A DNA stretch of 64,000 nt from Bacteroidota bacterium. Its GTDB lineage: Bacteria; Bacteroidota; Bacteroidia; UBA4408. The first letter of the stretch is position 1. Each line of letters opens with the position of its first letter. The stretch is taken from the NCBI GenBank assembly GCA_016718805.1, contig JADKCP010000003.1:496001-560000 (forward strand), given 5' to 3'. A program made the translations under genes and the position numbers. Under the pieces are notes generated by a model. It was not told the DNA's origin. It searched no databases and was given only the letters and a program-made list of their open reading frames with translations. Below are positions 36,283-46,100 of this stretch, piece by piece.

Positions 36283-38503
36283 TTAGCGAACAATAAATTT
36301 TTTAGAAATAGTCTGTTGATTGCTTTGTATGTTGCATGAATACAATCCTTTAGCCCAATCAGCAGTTGAAAGGGTAAAGCTGTTTTTATGTATTTCTTGA
36401 TGGTAAACTAACTCGCCCAACGAATTGTATATAGTGATTGTTTTAGCAGTTTCAGGTAATTGGTTGATTAAAGTTAAATTTAAATTCCCGAAACTGGATT
36501 CGGATAAAGTAGCATTTCACTTTTAGTTACTGAGTTTTCAGCAATACTAACAGCAGAAAATTTGCCCTTAAAAAAAGTTACACCTCCTGAATAATTTCCA
36601 ATTACCCAATCATAGAATCCATCTGCATTTATATCTGAAATAGCAGGAGCAATTCGATCGCCTTCAAAGAGGTTGCGGTACAACGTATCAACTAGTGTAA
36701 ATGTCCCACCAAGGTTATTATCAATATTTGTGTAGTGAAAAATGTGACCATCCTGATTACCGGCATATAAATGATACCCGTTTGCTTCATCCACTAATTG
36801 TGGAGTGCAGTATCCAACAAAGGCACCATAACTGCAAACATTTACATTTCCTAAATTTGGATTAACCAAAGTAAATTGAATGTTGCTGCCACTTGAGTTA
36901 TTTTGATAATAGCTAAGTGTTCCATTGCGCATTCCAATCAGCAAATCGGGTTTATTGTCGCGATTTACATCTATAATTTGAGGCGAAGGAAACTGGCCAA
37001 GTGCAGTCAATAATCCTGCAGAAGATAGAACAAAATTTGCTGTATTTCCGGCTCCGGCAAGGTTTTCAAAGTAAAGTATACTACCTGCATTATTGTTGGT
37101 AGCAATCATCATGTCTTTGTCTCCATCTCCATCAACATCGCCAAAAGCAGGGGCTGCATACAATAAATTATACGCCGAAAGTCCGGCATAATCACGTGTT
37201 ATTAAATCAAACTTAGGAACAGTAGCCGTTCCAATATTTCGATACAGACTCAGTTTGGTGCTAAGCGCGCCACTAATATTAAAATACCCATAATTCCCAA
37301 TTACCAAATCTTTCAAACCATCGCTATTGTAATCAAAAAAGGTAGGATAAGCACCTTCACCGGTTTCAATCATTTGATTTTGCATGAAACTATTTGTTTG
37401 GTAAGCAAAATTACATGCTCCTGATGTATCAGTATTTTTGTACAACCAATTGCTGTTAAAATTTTCGGATGAGTTGCCTGCATTTGGTGTTGCAATTAAA
37501 TCCTTGTGTCCATCATTATCCACATCCATATAAAAAGCAGCCGGAAAAATGGTAATATTTACAGGCACATTCGACAATGGAAAATTACTTTCTTGTGCAT
37601 TAATATGTGCTGAAACACTATCACCTCCATTGGTTAACATATTTAAATCGTTCGTACTAATTCCTCCTAATAAAATATCGTAATCATGGTCGTTGTCCTT
37701 ATCAAGTGCTAATAATGAACTTCCAATATGTAAATTTTTAGAAATGGCAGAGGTATCGTAACCTGCCTTTCCGGGAGCAGGTTTACAGGCTATATTGAGG
37801 TTTACAGTATTGGTAGTATTGGCAGTGATGTGTCCCCAGCAGGTACCATCAAGTCGGAAGTTCGACAAGCTATCACAAACTCCATAAGTTTCCATACTCA
37901 TGTTTTTGTGATATTCAATTTCGGTTCCACTGTTAATGTCAAAAGTAAGTACATCGATATCGCCATCGTAATCAACATCAACAAAAGCAGGTATATCAAC
38001 GCGGCTAATGTACAATCCTAAGAAATCGTTTGGTGAAGGTGAATAATGCGATTTTACAATGTATTCAGTTAATTGAAATGCCAATCCAGAAAGGGGAGTT
38101 GAAATGTTTTTAAATACTGAAAATCCTCCTGTTGAATAAGTGAAAATATCATTAAATCCATCGCAGTTATAATCTAAAAACAAAGCCCAATCGTGAATTG
38201 CAGGAAATCGCGGAATATATTCCGGGGCAAATTTGTAATCAACTTGATTGGGAGTACCGTGATTTAAAAAGGGCATAATTTTATTTCCGGTTCTATCAAA
38301 AATTACCATATCCTTGGTGCCATCGAGATTTAAATCGAGTTCTGAAAATTGACCGTAATTAATTCCTCCAGCCCATGGATTTTGAATGGTGCTGCCATTA
38401 ATTTTTACTTCTACTGAATCGTAACGATCAAAAGCTATTTGTGCACTTACCGAAAAGGAAGTAACGCAAAACAGATTGAAAATAAGGTATTTTTTAAAAA
38501 CAT
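36283..38503 (-). CDS. FG-GAP/VCBS-repeat secreted protein with T9SS tail, two one-base frameshifts
   Basis: The open segment 36480-38309 lacks a proper start and tail. Adding one base in the A5 run at 38496-38500 joins an ATG at 38503 and a signal peptide (KKYLIFNLFCVTSFSVSAQ) to it. Adding one base at the CCC at 36487-36489 joins the remaining T9SS tail (NLNLTLINQLPETAKTITIYN ... KKFIVR). Repaired length is about 740 aa. Seven or so FG-GAP repeats with calcium-loop motifs are visible (DVDYDGDIDVLTF, DVDNDGHKDLIA, DYNSDGLKDLVIGNYG, DVDGDGDKDMMIA, DVNRDNKPDLLIG, DINADGFYDWVIG), giving an integrin-like propeller. The minus-7 box TAATTTTG lies at 38523-38530. Confidence 0.82.
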
Positions 38504-38950
38504 GTGGGTTATGGTTTTTTTACAAAATTAGTTTTTATTAGCGAAAATAAAAGCTTTAAAACAAAGATTTTAAAAGCATTAGATGAGCTTTTTTTAAGAA
38601 ACTTTTATACATATTCGCTTTTGTACCTAAAATTTAAAATATTGAAACAGAATTAAAATTTTCGCATGATTAGAATTTATTGTAGGAACGCTGATTTGGC
38701 GACTGTCTTCGGCAACTAAACAATCGCTAAAGCAGACAAACATTCTGATGATTATCGCTGATTTGATTCGCTGCAAATAATTCTTATCCCTTTTAATTTT
38801 TGGGTTATATCAATAGTGAACAAAAAAAATAATAGGAGGTGTAATTGCGGATAAGCATAGTAACTTTTGATTTATAAAAATAAGAAATTTGAAGACTGCT
38901 ATTAATTTGCTGTAATTTCAATTAGCTTTGCAGCGAAAATTTATTTCCAA
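38504..38950. other. Gene-free divergent intergenic region
   Basis: 447 bp between the minus-strand FG-GAP gene and plus-strand tatA. It holds the minus-7 box for the FG-GAP gene (38523-38530), a 10-bp direct repeat CGCTGATTTG at 38689-38698 and 38756-38765, and a TAGCTTTG minus-7 candidate for tatA at 38923-38930. The GC-richer patch 38682-38775 stands out from the AT-rich flanks and may be a degenerate dispersed repeat. Confidence 0.5.
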
Positions 38951-39241
38951 ATGACATTGTTGTTTTTAAATATGGGTGGAGGAGAAGTAGTACTAATCGT
39001 ATTGGTAGTATTGCTTTTTTTTGGATCTAAGAATATCCCTAGTCTAGCCCGTGGATTAGGTAGAGCAATGCGCGAATTTCAAGAAGCTTCGGATGGAATT
39101 AAACGAGAAATTGAACAGACCGCCAAACCTGTAAAGACTAATCTCGACCAATTGCACGATGAATGGAACAGTACTATAGATACTGTGAAAAAGGAAGTTG
39201 AACAGTCGACCGATATTTCTGAAAAGGAAACGAAAAACTAA
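38951..39241 (+). CDS. tatA: Sec-independent translocase subunit TatA
   Basis: A 96-aa TatA/TatB-family protein of the twin-arginine translocase, which forms the pore for folded proteins. It has a short N-terminal hydrophobic helix (VVLIVLVVLLFFG), then the conserved hinge SKNIPSLARGLGRAMREFQEAS and an amphipathic acidic tail. Met8 (38972) would also fit and gives the shorter, more usual N-terminus MGGGEVV. tatC is not in the window. Confidence 0.9.
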   Translation: MTLLFLNMGGGEVVLIVLVVLLFFGSKNIPSLARGLGRAMREFQEASDGIKREIEQTAKPVKTNLDQLHDEWNSTIDTVKKEVEQSTDISEKETKN

Positions 39242-39391
39242 TTTAAGCTCACTTCTTTTATGAGGGATAGCTTTAATAGTAGTAAAACCTGTATTCTCCG
39301 ATTTACCAGTTATTTTTATTGAAATAGCAAAAATTTTGTAGCTCATTAGCTTCAAAAAATCCCTAATTGAATAAGGAATAAAAAAAAATTA

Positions 39392-39421
39392 TTGGTGCTT
39401 ATTGAATTTTATTTAATTTAG
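39392..39421 (+). promoter_or_regulatory. Candidate promoter of the PorE-like gene
   Basis: TTG (39392-39394), 19-bp spacer, TAATTTAG (39414-39421), one mismatch from TANNTTTG. The leader to the ATG at 39448 is about 20 nt. Confidence 0.45.
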
Positions 39422-39447
39422 CCACCCAATAAAACAAATAAACCCTT

Positions 39448-41478
39448 ATGAAAGTTTTTAAAATCTTTACAAGTATTTCTTTGGTTGTCGCATTATCATT
39501 CACTGCGAATGCTCAAAAAGGTGCATCAAAAGATGCCGACAAGGCCTTTGACAGTTTTGAGTATTACAAAGCGATTGACCTATACAAAAAAGCCTCTACA
39601 AAAGAGAAAAGCAAGGCAAACAAAGCTGAGATTTTATATAAAACTGCTGAATGTTATCGTTTGACAGGTGATAATAAACAAGCAGAAGTATTTTACGCAA
39701 AAGCCATTAAGGCGAAATATGCAGATCCTTTGGCGCAGTTGCGTTTGGCTGATGCTATTAAAGCCAATGGCCGTTACAATGATGCCATTATTGAATATGA
39801 CAAATATAAAGCGTTGGCTCCCAGCGATCCTAGAGGTGATATGGGTTCTAAATCTAGCGCTGAAGCTCAGAAATGGAAAGATGCTCCAACTCGCTTTCAG
39901 GTAAATAACTTGGCTCAAATAAATTCAGGTTCTAGTGATTTTGCTCCAACTTATATCGATCGCAAATACAGCACAATTTATTTTACTTCCATGCGTGAAG
40001 GATCAACCGGTAATGCTACTGACAATACAATTGGTCAAAGCTTTAGCGATGTGTATGAAGTAAAAGTTGATAAAAAAGGTAAATGGAGTACTCCTACACC
40101 AATTGATAAAACAATCAATTCACAATACAATGAAGGTGCTTCTATCGTTAATAAAAAGGGAACCAAAATTTATTTCACCCGTTGCGATGTTGTAAAGAAA
40201 AAATTTATGGGCTGTAAAATTATGATGGCCGATAAAATGGGAACGGCTTGGGGAACTCCGCAAGATATTGTGTTAACTACCGATACATTTACAGTTGGTC
40301 ACCCGGCAATTAATGTTGACGAAACAAAATTATATTTTTCATCCGACATGCCAGGCGGTATGGGAGGTAAAGATCTTTGGGTTTCTACCTACGATAAAGG
40401 CGCTCGTAAATGGAGTGAGCCTGTTAACATGGGTGGAAAAATTAACACCGAAGGCGATGAAATGTATCCATTTATTCGCGATAACGGAGATTTATACTAC
40501 GCCTCAAATGGTTTAGCCGGAATGGGCGGTTTAGATATTTTTATGTGTGCAAAGAATGGAGAAAATTTCGGTACACCTGAAAACATGAAATATCCAATTA
40601 ACTCACCTGCTGATGACTTTGGTTTAATTTACGAAGCAAAATCAAACAGAGGATATCTTTCTTCAGCTCGTGAAGGTGGAAAAGGTGCTGACGATATTTG
40701 GTCATTTACCATGCCTCCATTGGTTTACAGTGTAATGGGTAAGGTATTGGATGTGGATACCAAAGAACCAATTGTAGGTGCTGTTGTTAAATTAATTGGT
40801 AGCGATGGATCAAGTGTTGAGCAAACAACGGATGCTAAAGGAGCCTATAATTTTGATGCAACTCCTGATGGAAAGCGTTATGTAACTCAAAATGTTTCCT
40901 ATACTCTAAGTTCAGTAATGGATCAATATTTAGGTGATAAAGGAACATTTACCACCGTTGGATCTGAAGTAGCTACTGCATTTACTAAGGACTTATTATT
41001 AAAATCAATCAAAAAGGGTCCAATTCGTTTACCGGATATTTTATATGATTTGTCAAAATGGGATTTGAAACCTCAGTACCAAGATTCATTAAATGGTTTG
41101 ATTAAAACTTTAGAGGATAATCCAAACATTACAATCGAATTGGGTTCTCATACCGATACTCGTGATAACAATAAGAACAACGCTATACTATCTCAAAAGC
41201 GTGCTCAATCGGTTGTTGATTACTTAGTTTCTAAAGGTATTGCAGCAGATCGTTTAACAGCAAAAGGTTACGGTGAAGATCGTCCTTTGATTAAAGATGC
41301 TGAGATTGCTAAATTAAAATCAACCGAAGAAAAAGAAGCAGCTCACCAAAAGAACCGTCGTTCGGAATTTAAAGTATTGCGTAACGATTATGTTCCAAAA
41401 GTAGATCCTAATGCACCGAAAGTAGCTCCAAAAGTAATGGATGCTAGTGGTGAAGAAGAAGAAAAAGACGGCGAGTAA
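39448..41478 (+). CDS. OmpA-family envelope protein, PorE-like (TPR, PD40, CRD, OmpA)
   Basis: A 676-aa exported protein with signal peptide MKVFKIFTSISLVVALSFTANAQ. TPR repeats fill about 25-130 and a PD40 propeller about 165-425 (YFTSMREGS, KLYFSSDMPGGMGGKDLWVSTY, LYYASNGLAGMGGLDIFMC). A carboxypeptidase-regulatory domain (about 435-500: GKVLDVDTKEPIVGAVVKL) and a C-terminal OmpA peptidoglycan-binding domain follow (about 530-650: ITIELGSHTDTRDNNKNNAILSQKRAQSVVDYLVSKGI). This is the architecture of PorE, which tethers the type IX system to peptidoglycan in Porphyromonas, but several paralogues share it, so identity with PorE is not claimed. No porP/sprF-like partner is adjacent. Confidence 0.88.
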   Translation: MKVFKIFTSISLVVALSFTANAQKGASKDADKAFDSFEYYKAIDLYKKASTKEKSKANKAEILYKTAECYRLTGDNKQAEVFYAKAIKAKYADPLAQLRLADAIKANGRYNDAIIEYDKYKALAPSDPRGDMGSKSSAEAQKWKDAPTRFQVNNLAQINSGSSDFAPTYIDRKYSTIYFTSMREGSTGNATDNTIGQSFSDVYEVKVDKKGKWSTPTPIDKTINSQYNEGASIVNKKGTKIYFTRCDVVKKKFMGCKIMMADKMGTAWGTPQDIVLTTDTFTVGHPAINVDETKLYFSSDMPGGMGGKDLWVSTYDKGARKWSEPVNMGGKINTEGDEMYPFIRDNGDLYYASNGLAGMGGLDIFMCAKNGENFGTPENMKYPINSPADDFGLIYEAKSNRGYLSSAREGGKGADDIWSFTMPPLVYSVMGKVLDVDTKEPIVGAVVKLIGSDGSSVEQTTDAKGAYNFDATPDGKRYVTQNVSYTLSSVMDQYLGDKGTFTTVGSEVATAFTKDLLLKSIKKGPIRLPDILYDLSKWDLKPQYQDSLNGLIKTLEDNPNITIELGSHTDTRDNNKNNAILSQKRAQSVVDYLVSKGIAADRLTAKGYGEDRPLIKDAEIAKLKSTEEKEAAHQKNRRSEFKVLRNDYVPKVDPNAPKVAPKVMDASGEEEEKDGE

Positions 41479-41498
41479 TTATTTAAAAAAATAGTTTA

Positions 41499-41540
41499 AT
41501 GCGTCCCGTTTTTCATGGAAGAACGGGACGCATTTTTTTA
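41499..41540 (+). terminator. Strong rho-independent terminator
   Basis: Perfect 12-bp stem ATGCGTCCCGTT (41499-41510) with AACGGGACGCAT (41522-41533), then a T run. It separates the OmpA-family gene from purM and rules out an in-frame purM start at 41499. Confidence 0.95.
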
Positions 41541-41546
41541 GTGAAT

Positions 41547-42722
41547 ATGCAAGATAGCAGATATAATCAGCGAGGTGTTTCGGCTTCAAAAGAAGATGTG
41601 CACACAGCTATAAAAAATACCGATAAAGGAATATTCCCAAAAGCCTTTTGCAAAATAGTTCCTGACTTTTTGAGCGGCGACGAAAATTATTGTGTGGTAA
41701 TGCATGCCGATGGGGCAGGTACCAAATCGTCGTTAGCTTACATGTATTGGAAGGAAACAGGAGATTTAAGCGTATGGAAGGGAATTGCACAAGATGCGAT
41801 TGTAATGAATACCGATGATTTGTTGTGTGTGGGAGCTATCGATAATATACTGCTATCGTCAACTATTGGAAGAAATAAAAATCTGATTCCCGGAGAGGTA
41901 ATCTCCGCACTTATTAGCGGAACTGAGGAAATACTTGCGCAGCTGCGTAGCTATGGGATTGGTATACACAGCACAGGTGGCGAAACTGCCGATGTAGGCG
42001 ACTTAGTGCGCACCATCATAGTAGATTCAACCGTTGTTTGCCGCATGAAACGTAACGATGTAATTTCTAATGATACCATACAAGCCGGCGATGTTATTGT
42101 AGGTTTAGCCAGCTATGGTAAAGCAATTTATGAAAGCGAATACAACGGCGGAATGGGAAGCAACGGCTTAACAAGTGCCCGACACGATGTGTTTAGTAAT
42201 TATTATGCTGCAAAGTATTCAGAAAGTTTCGATACGGCTATTCCTTCTGAATTGGTTTATTCAGGCAAGTGTAAATTAACCGATAAAATTAACACAGAAG
42301 AAGGTGAAGTTTCGGCCGGTAAATTGGTATTATCGCCTACTCGTACCTATGCGCCGGTGATAAAAGCGATACTTGAAAAATACCGCAAAAACATTCATGG
42401 TTTGGTGCATTGCAGCGGTGGTGGTCAAACCAAAGTATTGCACTTTATTGATAAATTACACATCATTAAAAATAACCTTTTCCCAATACCTCCCTTATTT
42501 AAGCTCATTCAGGAACAATCGCAAACTCCTTTTGCCGAAATGTACAAAGTGTTTAACATGGGTCATCGTATGGAAATATATGTAAATCCTGATTTAGCAG
42601 AGGAACTCATTTCTATTTCTAAATCCTTTGGAGTAGATGCGCAAATTATTGGTCGAGTTGAAGCATCGGCAACAAAAAAACTCACTATTGATAGTGAGTT
42701 TGGGATGTTTGAGTATGCTTAA
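41547..42722 (+). CDS. purM: Phosphoribosylformylglycinamidine cyclo-ligase (AIR synthetase)
   Basis: A 391-aa PurM, which closes the imidazole ring in purine synthesis (FGAM plus ATP to AIR). Signature parts: YNQRGVSASKEDVH at the N-terminus, HADGAGTKSSLAYMYW, IAQDAIVMNTDDLLCVGA, GIGIHSTGGETADVGDLVRT and VHCSGGGQTKVLHF, all ATP- or substrate-loop motifs of the PurM/SelD superfamily. ATG at 41547 (MQDSRYNQRG) is chosen because an upstream in-frame ATG lies inside the terminator stem. No other pur genes are adjacent. Confidence 0.95.
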   Translation: MQDSRYNQRGVSASKEDVHTAIKNTDKGIFPKAFCKIVPDFLSGDENYCVVMHADGAGTKSSLAYMYWKETGDLSVWKGIAQDAIVMNTDDLLCVGAIDNILLSSTIGRNKNLIPGEVISALISGTEEILAQLRSYGIGIHSTGGETADVGDLVRTIIVDSTVVCRMKRNDVISNDTIQAGDVIVGLASYGKAIYESEYNGGMGSNGLTSARHDVFSNYYAAKYSESFDTAIPSELVYSGKCKLTDKINTEEGEVSAGKLVLSPTRTYAPVIKAILEKYRKNIHGLVHCSGGGQTKVLHFIDKLHIIKNNLFPIPPLFKLIQEQSQTPFAEMYKVFNMGHRMEIYVNPDLAEELISISKSFGVDAQIIGRVEASATKKLTIDSEFGMFEYA

Positions 42723-42760
42723 TTTTCTTTAAAACGCTACCTTGGACGACAGTTTGCCGC

Positions 42761-42792
42761 TTGATAATCTGACCAAAAACTAACTACCTTTG
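42761..42792 (+). promoter_or_regulatory. Bacteroidota-type promoter close to the start codon
   Basis: TTG (42761-42763), 21-bp spacer, TACCTTTG (42785-42792), an exact TANNTTTG match ending 9 bp before the ATG at 42802. The transcript would have almost no leader, like the cassette gene at 13623. Confidence 0.65.
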
Positions 42793-42801
42793 CAAACAAT
42801 T

Positions 42802-44645
42802 ATGACAGAGAAAAACGACTTGCTGAATAAAATTATTTCAGGAATTGAAACCACTCTTTCAAGTGGACAATTTCAAGACTATGAAGCCCCAATTGTTGAG
42901 CTTAAAGACCTCTCATCTGGCAATGAATGGACTTCACTAAAGGAAACTATATGTGCCTACCTAAACACAAATGGCGGTTACGTAATTTGTGGTATCAGAG
43001 AACGAAACAAACAGTACAGTTTCCCCGGCTTTGACAGAAATAATGAAGGGAATCTTATCGAACTCAGGAGTAGGTTTTTCAAGAATGACAATGATGTATT
43101 GCCCGACTTATCTGAAAACATAGATTTTGATTATAGAAATGTTTTAGGAAAGACATTAGCGATTGTTACAGTTCGTCCATTAAGTGAAGACCTAAAGTAT
43201 TTGAAATTTGACGGAGTTTATTACGAGCGTGTTTTAACACAAGATAAGGTAATTCCTCAGACAAAACTTATTCAACATAGAGAATACAAAGCTGAGTTAG
43301 AGTATTCAAAAGAAATTAGTCCCGTTGCTAAGGCAACTTTGGATGATTTGGATATTGACAAAATCAATCAATTCATTATTAAGATAAATGCTACTGGCAA
43401 AAAAGAAACTGTTAAGAAAGACCTTCAAGATGCGTCAGACTTTTTGAGAAGACGCTACTGTATAAATACTGAAGGTGCTGTAACTGTTCTTGGGCTTCTA
43501 CTTTTTGGTAAAGAGCCATTCCAATATCTTGAATACAGGGCGGAGGTTGACTGCTATTTTGAAACAGGAAATGACATTGGGAGAGACAAAAGGATTTCCC
43601 AAAACGATGTAATTAACTTAATGGACGATGCCTTCTCATTCGTTTGGGGACATATTAAAGTTGGTAGAAGCTACATTGGTGGTGGAAGAAGTGAGCCAGA
43701 GTTTCCTGAAAAATTAGTCCGCGAAGTGGTAAACAATGCTTTTGCACATAGAGACTATATTGCAAATAAATTCATCACTATAAAAATTAATCCTGGAGAA
43801 AGTATTGAAATCAAAAATCCTGGTGGTTTTAAGCAAAAGATGCTTATTACAGACACTTCAACAAATAGTGAAATAAGAAGAATTATATCGGGAGTTCCAG
43901 AGACAAAAAATCCAAAACTTGCAAATGTTTTAAAGCATTTGATAAAATTGAAAGTCAAGGAATAGGCATGGCGACATTGGTTAGTGTTTGTCTTGAAAAT
44001 CAGATTGATGTTCCTTATTATGATTTATCTGTTCCCGACACTATTTCATTGGTAATTCCATCAGGTAAACTTATGGACGATGAAACTCAAAGATGGATGA
44101 ACTCGTTTTACGGTTACCTAAGTGGGCGACTTGATGGTAAAATAACACAAGAACATGAATTAGTTTTAGCTTACTTACTCAAGTCTGAACGTCTTAATCA
44201 AAAACGTCTTTACACAATCCTATTAAGTCCGAGTAATAATCATTTTGAAGTTCTTTCTGACTTAAAAAAATCAGGACTTGTCTTAGAGCATCCCTCAGCC
44301 AGTTCGGAACAAACGCCTATTTATGTCTTAGACAAAGAGTTGACAATTGTTGACTTCACCAAACAAATTGAAAAGCAAACGGGTAAATCATTGACTGGTT
44401 TGGACGATGCACATAAAAGGGTTTTAAATATTGTTTACAGGTATAATCACTTCAACAATCAATCTATAAAACCAAACGTAATTACACCTGAGTTATATTC
44501 TCAACTTCACGGCAAAGAAATTGAACCAACTACATATGAGAGTTTAGGTCGTAAAGTGAGAAAAATTTGTGGCGACCTATTAAAAGTAAACATTCTCTCC
44601 AAAAAGGACGACAAGTCATACGAGATAAAGAAAGGCAACACATAA
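42802..44645 (+). CDS. AlbA_2/HATPase ATP-binding protein (RecG-like regulator family), split by a one-base frameshift
   Basis: Open segments 42802-43965 and 43968-44645 join into about 614 aa when one base is added to the A4 run at 43944-43947. The product then reads LIKIESQGIGMATLVSVCLENQ, as expected for this family, in place of LKVKE-stop. It has an N-terminal AlbA_2 (schlafen-type) domain (about 20-140: EWTSLKETICAYLNTNGGYVICGIRE) and a GHKL-type ATP-binding half (about 290-400: EKLVREVVNNAFAHRDYIANKFITIKINPGESIEIKNPGGF). A winged-helix-like C-terminus follows. Members are putative regulators or defence-associated ATPases with poorly known roles. The stop codon TAA lies inside the first core of an attC-like repeat. 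Confidence 0.78.
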
Positions 44646-44775
44646 CATGGGGTTTGCGATAGCAGGGGTTCCGTGCTTCGCAGACACATTTGTGCAAGGA
44701 GGAAGTTCAGTTCTCCTTACTAAGTTAAGTGCAAAAACTCCTCACCATGGAAAACCACCGAACCGTTGGCAGTTA
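44643..44775 (+). other. attC-like element D
   Basis: A 133-bp stretch bounded by TAAC (44643-44646) and GTTA (44772-44775), directly after the AlbA_2 gene and overlapping its stop. An internal hairpin AAGGAG (44696-44701) with CTCCTT (44713-44718) is present. Arms near the ends (GGGGTTTGCG and AACCGTTGGC) pair only partly, so it is weaker than element B. No complementary 5' junction was found before the gene, so a cassette reading is tentative. The rest of the gap to 44906 is AT-rich with nothing recognised. Confidence 0.4.
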
Positions 44776-44906
44776 TTCTAAAAGCAGATACATATCATTT
44801 TAAAGGTAAAGACATCATTCAATTTTAATGTAATGAAAATAGTTATGGATGCAACACAATTCTTAATCAATTTTCAAAATAAAAATGATATTAAACTAAA
44901 ACTTCT

Positions 44907-46067
44907 TTATTTTATCACTTTTAAAGCCGCAACAATGTATTCGTAATCTTCTTTTACCATACGATTATGCAAGGGAATACTCATTGAATATTCGTTGCAA
45001 GCGTAGGCTCCCGGAAAATCGTTTGGTTTAATTGAAAAGGTATTTGCATAAAAGTTCAACATGTGCACAGCGTGAGTACCTGGGCGTGTAGCAATACCTT
45101 TTTGTTGAAGCAATTCCATTAAATCATTGCGTTTAATAGGGGAAGTTTTCTCGTCAATCATCAACACAAACGATTGCCAGCCATGCTTATAATCGCTAGC
45201 AACTTGTGGGGTGCGTAACCAGTTAATAGAGGCTAATTCCTTGCTATAATATTCGGCCCAAGCTTGACGTTCGTCAATGTATTGGTCTAGTTTTTTAAGT
45301 TGAACAACACCAACGGCTCCTTGTAAATCGGTCATACGGTAATTGTAGCCAACCATATCAAACTCCGGCAATATGTATGGTTTAGGACCTTTGTGGCGTT
45401 GTTCTTCGCTGATACTGGCTCCGTGGTTGCGTAACATATTTAGTTTTTCAGCCAAAGCATCATCGTTTGTTGTAAGCATACCTCCTTCGCCTGTTGTTAC
45501 CGATTTGCGCGGATGAAACGAAAAGCAACCTATGTCGCCCAAGCTTCCTGCCGGTCGGTTTTTGTATCCGGCTCCGGCAGCACAAGCGCCATCTTCTACA
45601 ATTTTTAATTTTGGAGCAATACGTTTTATTTCATCGATATCGGCACATAATCCAAACAAGTGAACCGGAATAATGGCCTTACTTTTAGGAGTCAATTTTT
45701 TAGCAACATCAGCAGGATCCACATTAAAGGTTACCGGATTTACATCCACAAATACGGGAGTTGCACCACAATACATAATAGCATTGGCAGTACTTACCCA
45801 AGTAAATGCAGGAACAAGCACTTCATCGCCTTCTTTTATTCCCAAAGCTACCAAGGCTAAATGCAAAGCTGTGGTACAATTGCTCACGGCTATGGCATGT
45901 TTAACCTGATGACGTTCGGCAAATATTTTTTCCATTTCGGCCACTCGCGGTCCTTGTGTTAACCAACCGCTAAATATGGGTCCTTTTAAGGCTTCCCATT
46001 CTTCTTGACCGGTCGTTGGTAATGAGATGGCAATGTTTCTTTTTTCGGCAACTGCTTTATTTTCCAT
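44907..46067 (-). CDS. DegT/DnrJ/EryC1/StrS-family sugar aminotransferase
   Basis: A 386-aa PLP-dependent aminotransferase acting on nucleotide-linked keto-sugars. Motifs: VSNCTTALHLALVALGIKEGDEVLVPAFTWVSTANAI, the EDGACAAGAGYKNRPAGSLGDIGCFSFHPRK segment with the PLP-binding Lys in HPRKSVTTGEGGM, and YNYRMTDLQGAVGVVQL. Length is normal. It is last in a minus-strand operon of ABC permease, ABC ATPase and epimerase, so the amino sugar probably enters the exported polysaccharide. A 33-bp gap follows the epimerase gene. Confidence 0.93.
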   Translation of the reverse strand: MENKAVAEKRNIAISLPTTGQEEWEALKGPIFSGWLTQGPRVAEMEKIFAERHQVKHAIAVSNCTTALHLALVALGIKEGDEVLVPAFTWVSTANAIMYCGATPVFVDVNPVTFNVDPADVAKKLTPKSKAIIPVHLFGLCADIDEIKRIAPKLKIVEDGACAAGAGYKNRPAGSLGDIGCFSFHPRKSVTTGEGGMLTTNDDALAEKLNMLRNHGASISEEQRHKGPKPYILPEFDMVGYNYRMTDLQGAVGVVQLKKLDQYIDERQAWAEYYSKELASINWLRTPQVASDYKHGWQSFVLMIDEKTSPIKRNDLMELLQQKGIATRPGTHAVHMLNFYANTFSIKPNDFPGAYACNEYSMSIPLHNRMVKEDYEYIVAALKVIK

Positions 46068-46100
46068 TGTTTGTTTGATGCTTGAGATGTGTGTATTTTT

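Noticed and set aside
41499..41546. Longer purM start at 41499
   Set aside because: The ATG is part of the terminator stem of the upstream gene and the added residues do not match the family N-terminus.
43944..43968. Programmed frameshifting in the AlbA_2 gene
   Set aside because: The site is a short A4 run without a slippery heptamer or downstream structure, and seven other genes' breaks have the same single-missing-base form.
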